The position numbers and the translations under genes are program-made. 36,025 nucleotides of DNA from Saccoglossus kowalevskii. Its lineage: Eukaryota; Hemichordata; Enteropneusta; Harrimaniidae. Positions 24,601 through 30,600 of the stretch are shown piece by piece (position 1 is the stretch's first letter; every line of letters starts with the position of its first letter). The stretch is taken from the NCBI RefSeq assembly GCF_000003605.2, contig NW_003147276.1:476395-512419 (forward strand), written 5' to 3'. The notes beneath the pieces were generated by a model that searched no databases, was not told the DNA's origin, and saw nothing but the letters and a program-made list of their open reading frames with translations.

Positions 24601-27600
24601 TTCAATTCACCCAATGCCTGAAATAACAAATAAAAATAAACATTATTAACAAGTCCAAAACAACATTTGCTTTCAACAATCTGCTTCAATCAACATTTTC
24701 AACAAACTAAGCTCTGTTTTTATGAAATATATTACAAGTTATGACAGAAATTTAATTTAATAATGTTTTGAACAAACTGCAAACATCTTCCACAAGCTGA
24801 CTTTGAAGTAAAAACAAAAGATTTTACTCTGATGACTGAGGGCAGTATATAGCGATTAACTTCTGAAATTCAACCAAGTGCAAAATCAAGTTTGTTTGTT
24901 CGTTGCCAAATAAATGCAGAATCAGAATATATCAAGATATCACTAATACAAAATAAACCTGCATAAATATTTTCAAAATTGTTGATCAAGACTTGAAGGC
25001 AGTAGGACAATATTTAGTCCAAAATTAACAATGAACGATATGAAAAAATCCTAAAAATATGCACAAAAGTTTTAGCAGAAAAAACAAGTTCAAAGAGTTA
25101 ATAATACAATAATAATAAAATCCCTTTTGTAATGTGGCCTCTTAAAACAGTCTAAACTGACAGAAATATCAGTCAAAATACCAAAAAAATAATCTGAATT
25201 TTTGTGAGGCAGTTTTCATCATCCCCATTCCCTTGGGAGTTCATCTTTCTGAACACTTGTTTTATTTTTTCAAAATACACTACAATCCAGTTAATCAAAG
25301 CATCTGTTGTTGTCAGCAAATATCTTACATGGGTAAGGTATCATGTTACAATTTAACATGGCATTAAAATAAGCTGAATTCATGATATGTTCTGTAAGAA
25401 CAGGATAAACAGCCTAGAGTCATGTATTAAAGTTATAAATCTAGCAGAAAATGTCAAAATACATAATTACATTTGATAATTAATTACAGGGTGCAACTTG
25501 CCTAGTACAATCAGGTAAAATGTTACCTTCTGGAGCATCTCCAATGACAATAAGTGTATTTTCCAAGCAAAATGCTTCCCATTTCAAGCAAAAGCAAAAC
25601 ATATTACTTATTTTGACTATAAAGACATTTCTGTAAGTAAATGTGCTATACAGTATGGTAAATAGAAGATTCCTTTATTGGAAATCTTCTTCTATATTTG
25701 CATTTTGTCACTGATTACAAGTTATAGGCTGCTATAAAGCAAAAACCATGTTATCAGTTCGTAGCGTTAAAATTTGGATAAATATGAGTGCATGAAACAC
25801 AGTGTGTGAGAGCAGAAAATCAAAACTAGGAACTGGATTATATCTGAATGAATGCCAGTATTTTTTAAGCCAACATTTGGGTGCAGGATTTTTATGTTTT
25901 CTTCAATAACTTATTTATTAATTTTGGATGACATAATTTTTTATTGATCAAATCAGTTTGAGAACAAATCTGGAAAAGATTATGCAAATTTTGTTGTGAA
26001 AGGTCGACAAGTTGCCGTTGGAGTTCAAAGGTCAATGAAGAGCATGAGGTAGAGAATGTTTAAGAGGTGATTATTGGTTTAACACACCATGAAAGAACAC
26101 ATTCACAGACGTTCAAATTATTACATCATGTGTAGGCCAGGATATACATAAAGGGTGGGCACTAAAAAACGATAGGACTTCAACTGAGGTAGAAATACAA
26201 TCTGTTGCAATGGACAGTAAACAGGATGTTGGGGCCAACAATCATTCAGCCCTGATGTTTGACATCAGAAAATATCTCAGTGCTTACAGAGAACTGGGGA
26301 ACAAGGGCAGAAGACACATAAACATGTACCGTTTGGGCATTCCGGTAAAATGCAGCAGTCATCTGCAGCAGCTTACGACGAAGTTCCAATTTATGGACAA
26401 AGGTTTGACATAATGTTTCAATGGCTCTAGTTTGTTCCTGGACTTGTTCAGTGTCTTCAGCACCCGTAGAAGCAACTTTATCTGCAGCACGGAGGAGACG
26501 CTGAACATTTATTTGAATCTCCTGTAATTAAACAAAGTAAAATCATTAATTAATTCACAGGATGTATTGCACTAACTAACTAATTTTAGAAATATGGTTG
26601 CAGTACCAGCTGCAAAGAAATATGGCTGCAGTACCAGCTGCAAAGAAATATGGTTGCCAGCTGCAAAGAAACATAGTTGCAGTACCAATTGCAAAGCAAT
26701 GTGGCTACAGAACACAACATGTAATTTCTTACCATTGCTGATTCTTCAAATTCAGCATGTTCTTTGATGAGTTTTTCTGTGGCTTCCAACGAATCACCAA
26801 TGTCTGTTCTCTTCATATATGCTTCTCCCTTACTCTTAAACCAGTTTGAAATCTAGAAAAGTTAGCAAAAGAATGTTTTAATAGCTCAAAATTACATTTT
26901 CTGTCTTTAAACCAAGGCTTTGCACACCCAACTCCAGACCAACAAGATCAATTCATATATCGAGTATACAATATACCACAGCCAAAGGAACAGGCTTGGC
27001 AGAATCTTAATTTACCGATAATAAGCATTCATTTAGAATTATAATTGAATATTATATATAGCCAGAACTTAAATTCTACAAATTTACTTTTTAGCTTTGT
27101 CTTATATATTGCAGATAAAGTCAATCCTGTGTTAGTAACCACCACTATATAAGACTATCTTCCTATAGTGACACTATTTAGTAGAACTAAGGCATAATGC
27201 AAGAGCGGCCTGTGTATCTGTGTATGAAGACCACCTGTCCATGATGACCACTTTTAGGCAGTCCCAAGGCATAATCAATGGACAACTTCTGTATAAAGAC
27301 CTGTCTTATGTGACGACCCTTTCAGGAATATTTTTGCAGATTTGCCTTTTTTTGAGACCAAATTAAATTAGAATTTTGGTAATAATTCAATTTTTAATTT
27401 CCTTAATTTGATTTTGACCAACTCAAATAAATGTGTTTTTGTTTCAACAATACCAACTCAGTATTTTCTGTAAAATGTATGGGTTGGTAATCCATTAAAG
27501 ATAATTTAACTTCCATATAAAGACCACCTGTATGTAAAGATCATTTTAATAGAATCCTTGAGAGGTTGACTGTACTGTATTTGCTCTATTAGAACCACTC

Positions 27601-30600
27601 TCTCATGGAGGCACATGGTTGTTTTGATAAGATTTCAAGTACTCCACACTAAAACTGATGCACACATCTAATACATTTAAACATTGTAAAACTTACATCT
27701 TCAACTTCAATACTAAGTTCACAGAGAAGTAGACATTGTTCAAGTTTAAGTTTGCGTCTCAGCCACAGTTCCTCAAGTAGTCGTCGACGATCATGAAGTT
27801 CTTCCATGACCCTCTCAATACCGTAGCAAGCCGCCGTAGTTGCATGTTGGTATCGGGGGTCCATTAGATTACCGACTTCTTTGATTCTGTCCAATAGAGC
27901 TTGTCCTTTGTTTAATGTATGCATCGAAGCCTCAAGTATACCTAAAAAATAATAAAAGTATAATTACTTATTTATTTACCACTAAAATTTAAGAAATGTT
28001 TCAAATTGATTAACTTCACAAATCACTTATGAAAATCATTTATGAAAGGTAAACCCAAATCTATAATATTGTAAAGTACTTTATTTTCGCTGAAGGGATA
28101 ATATACATTTTTTCCTATATTTTACACTTAAATCATCAAGAATCAGTTAAAATAAATTCCATACAAAACACCCAAAAAGTCTTTTCAGCGAAAATTTATT
28201 CCAGCTAACATAAAGTATTTTACAGTTATGGTTTCTAATGTTGACATAATTCAAAGAACAATCACCTGCACACATAACCTAAAACTATTTTTTTTTATTT
28301 TGAGCCAAGTGACATTTCGATATTGAATTCACTGCTGATCGAATTCACTGCTGATTCTTCTGACTTTCTTGTCTCAGATGCTAATTACATGTACGTGTGT
28401 ACACAGTCACTCTACCAGGAGAGTGACTGTGATGTGTACAAACCAGTCTTCCAAACCAAAGTCGGTAACGCATGTTTGAAAGGTAGCACAGACTGTACTC
28501 AAATTGATACAGCTGAGTGTACAGTCAGCTGAGGAAATCAAATGCAAAACCTCCTTGATATGCGGGTAGCATGCTAACCACTGAACCATCACCTAGGTAA
28601 CTTTACATATGTACCCCCCTCCCCCTGTTTATTAAGCATCAATAGGAAGCAAACAATTTTGTGAAACAGTGAAAATCGTGAAATTTGAAGCAAAGAAAAT
28701 TTCCAACAGCGAAAATTAAGTTGTTTACAGTATTAATGGTGTGATACCTATACACAGTAGGATTGCATGGAATGTTAAAACATGCATAATAATATAAAGG
28801 ACCACAATTTATGACTGAAACAGGAAGGACATACATATAATATTTCTTATATGCCTATAAAAACTAAGTGGGAATAGTTGCCTCCCAATACATACCATAA
28901 AAATAACCTTGTCAGATTTCCAAGGTAATGGTGTTTACTGGATATTTTACCAGTTGACTTTTAAGTAAAATCCGCTAACAGAATGTCTGATAACTGATAT
29001 CAGGTGAGTCTTGGTTCCACCCAAATCAAGATGACAATGAAGGTGAAACTAGATTAGCTGTCATAAGTGTGTCCTCTAACAAGATTGACTTTATAGGGAT
29101 TCTGAGTCAAAGTAGAATCCCCTGAAATCAAGTTGAGCCAGCTAGGGAGGTCAATCTTCAAAAAAATAATAAAATGGTTTGTGGCTCTGATTTTTTTCAT
29201 TTCTACATGTATATTGTTTTATATAGAATGTGATTTTCATTTTACCACAACTACAGTGTTTTTCAAGATCACTATATCAATGTTTGATTTGCTTTGCGTC
29301 AATGATGCGCCAGTGAATTAGTACAACTAATTGCATCAAGGTAAATCTTTATGAGTCAGTGCTGCATCATCTTGGCTTCGAGGGCACACACTGGTAGTCA
29401 GTAATAAGGGAAGAAATTAGTCTGGGCACTTGTTTGAACTAACAAAAAAATATCCAGTCATCTTTCCTGCTTTAACTACTCTAGACATTTCATTAAAAAG
29501 ACTGGTTGTTGCAATCAAAGTTGAAGTTCCATTGAATTTATGGTGATTGCGGAGGAAATCCTAGTAAAACAGTAAATACACATACTTGTGTTTTAAAGTA
29601 CTTCGTACTTACTGAGCTTAACTGAGACACTAAATATTTAAATGGTCAATGAAGAATGACCTTTGACATTGTGAGGTCAAGAGGTCATGGTATAACAATA
29701 GGAATTACATTTTTAGAATTCCCCTATGGTGTATCTGTAGTAATTATTACTGATATAATATGATTTCTATGACATTCTGATCCAATTGTTTGTATTGATA
29801 TGGTATTAAATGTATCTTGAAGCACACATCAATAGCTTTGTTCAAAAAAAATAAGATAAGTGTACTGGAATATGCTTGTCAATCATAGTCCTTAATTCTA
29901 TATACTAGGATGTGCTTCCTGCAAGCATTGTTGATGTGTGGCAAAATATTGAATTTTTTGGTTTTTGGTTGCCAAAATTCTATTATTTGTTAGACCAGAG
30001 TCAAAGTTAGTCAAACCGAAAATATCGAATTTATAGGACTAGTATAATTTCTGCCTGCAAAGATACGTGTTACAAATAATGAAGAATCTGTAGACTTACT
30101 TTTCTTGAGTTCAAGATGTTTTTGTAGTAGACTTTGGGCAGTAGGAATATCCTGGGCAACAGCTATGCTGCTGAAATCTTCTAGAGCCTTGTCCATTCGC
30201 TCAGAGAACTAGCAAACAAAAGGAAAAATACAAGTCATACAAATGTTCAGAAGTATGTATATTTAAGTAGTTCTCCTGCCCAAGAAAGCACATATGAGAA
30301 AGATGTTACCATAAACACAGGTACATTATTTTTGCTTGCACAAGGAAAGTTTTTTGTTTTATGTGTACTTTTAAAGGAATTTTATCTTGGACCAAATGGG
30401 CTCTATTGCCTGTTGAGTACAGGTCTTGGTCAAAATTGCCAAACAAAATGGAAAACGTTTCGCAAGTTTAAAATTCATATGAAAGGTACCAAAAGCTGAT
30501 TTTGGAGCTCAAAATATTAAAACATTTATTTATATTTTAGTATTCTAATCATCAGCAATTAAATTCATAAAAATCCATTTTCCCCATGGTCAGTAAAGCA

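Noticed and set aside
28407-28592. Functional tRNA gene
   Set aside because: The A-box is good, but the B-box and acceptor stem are degraded and no clean cloverleaf forms.
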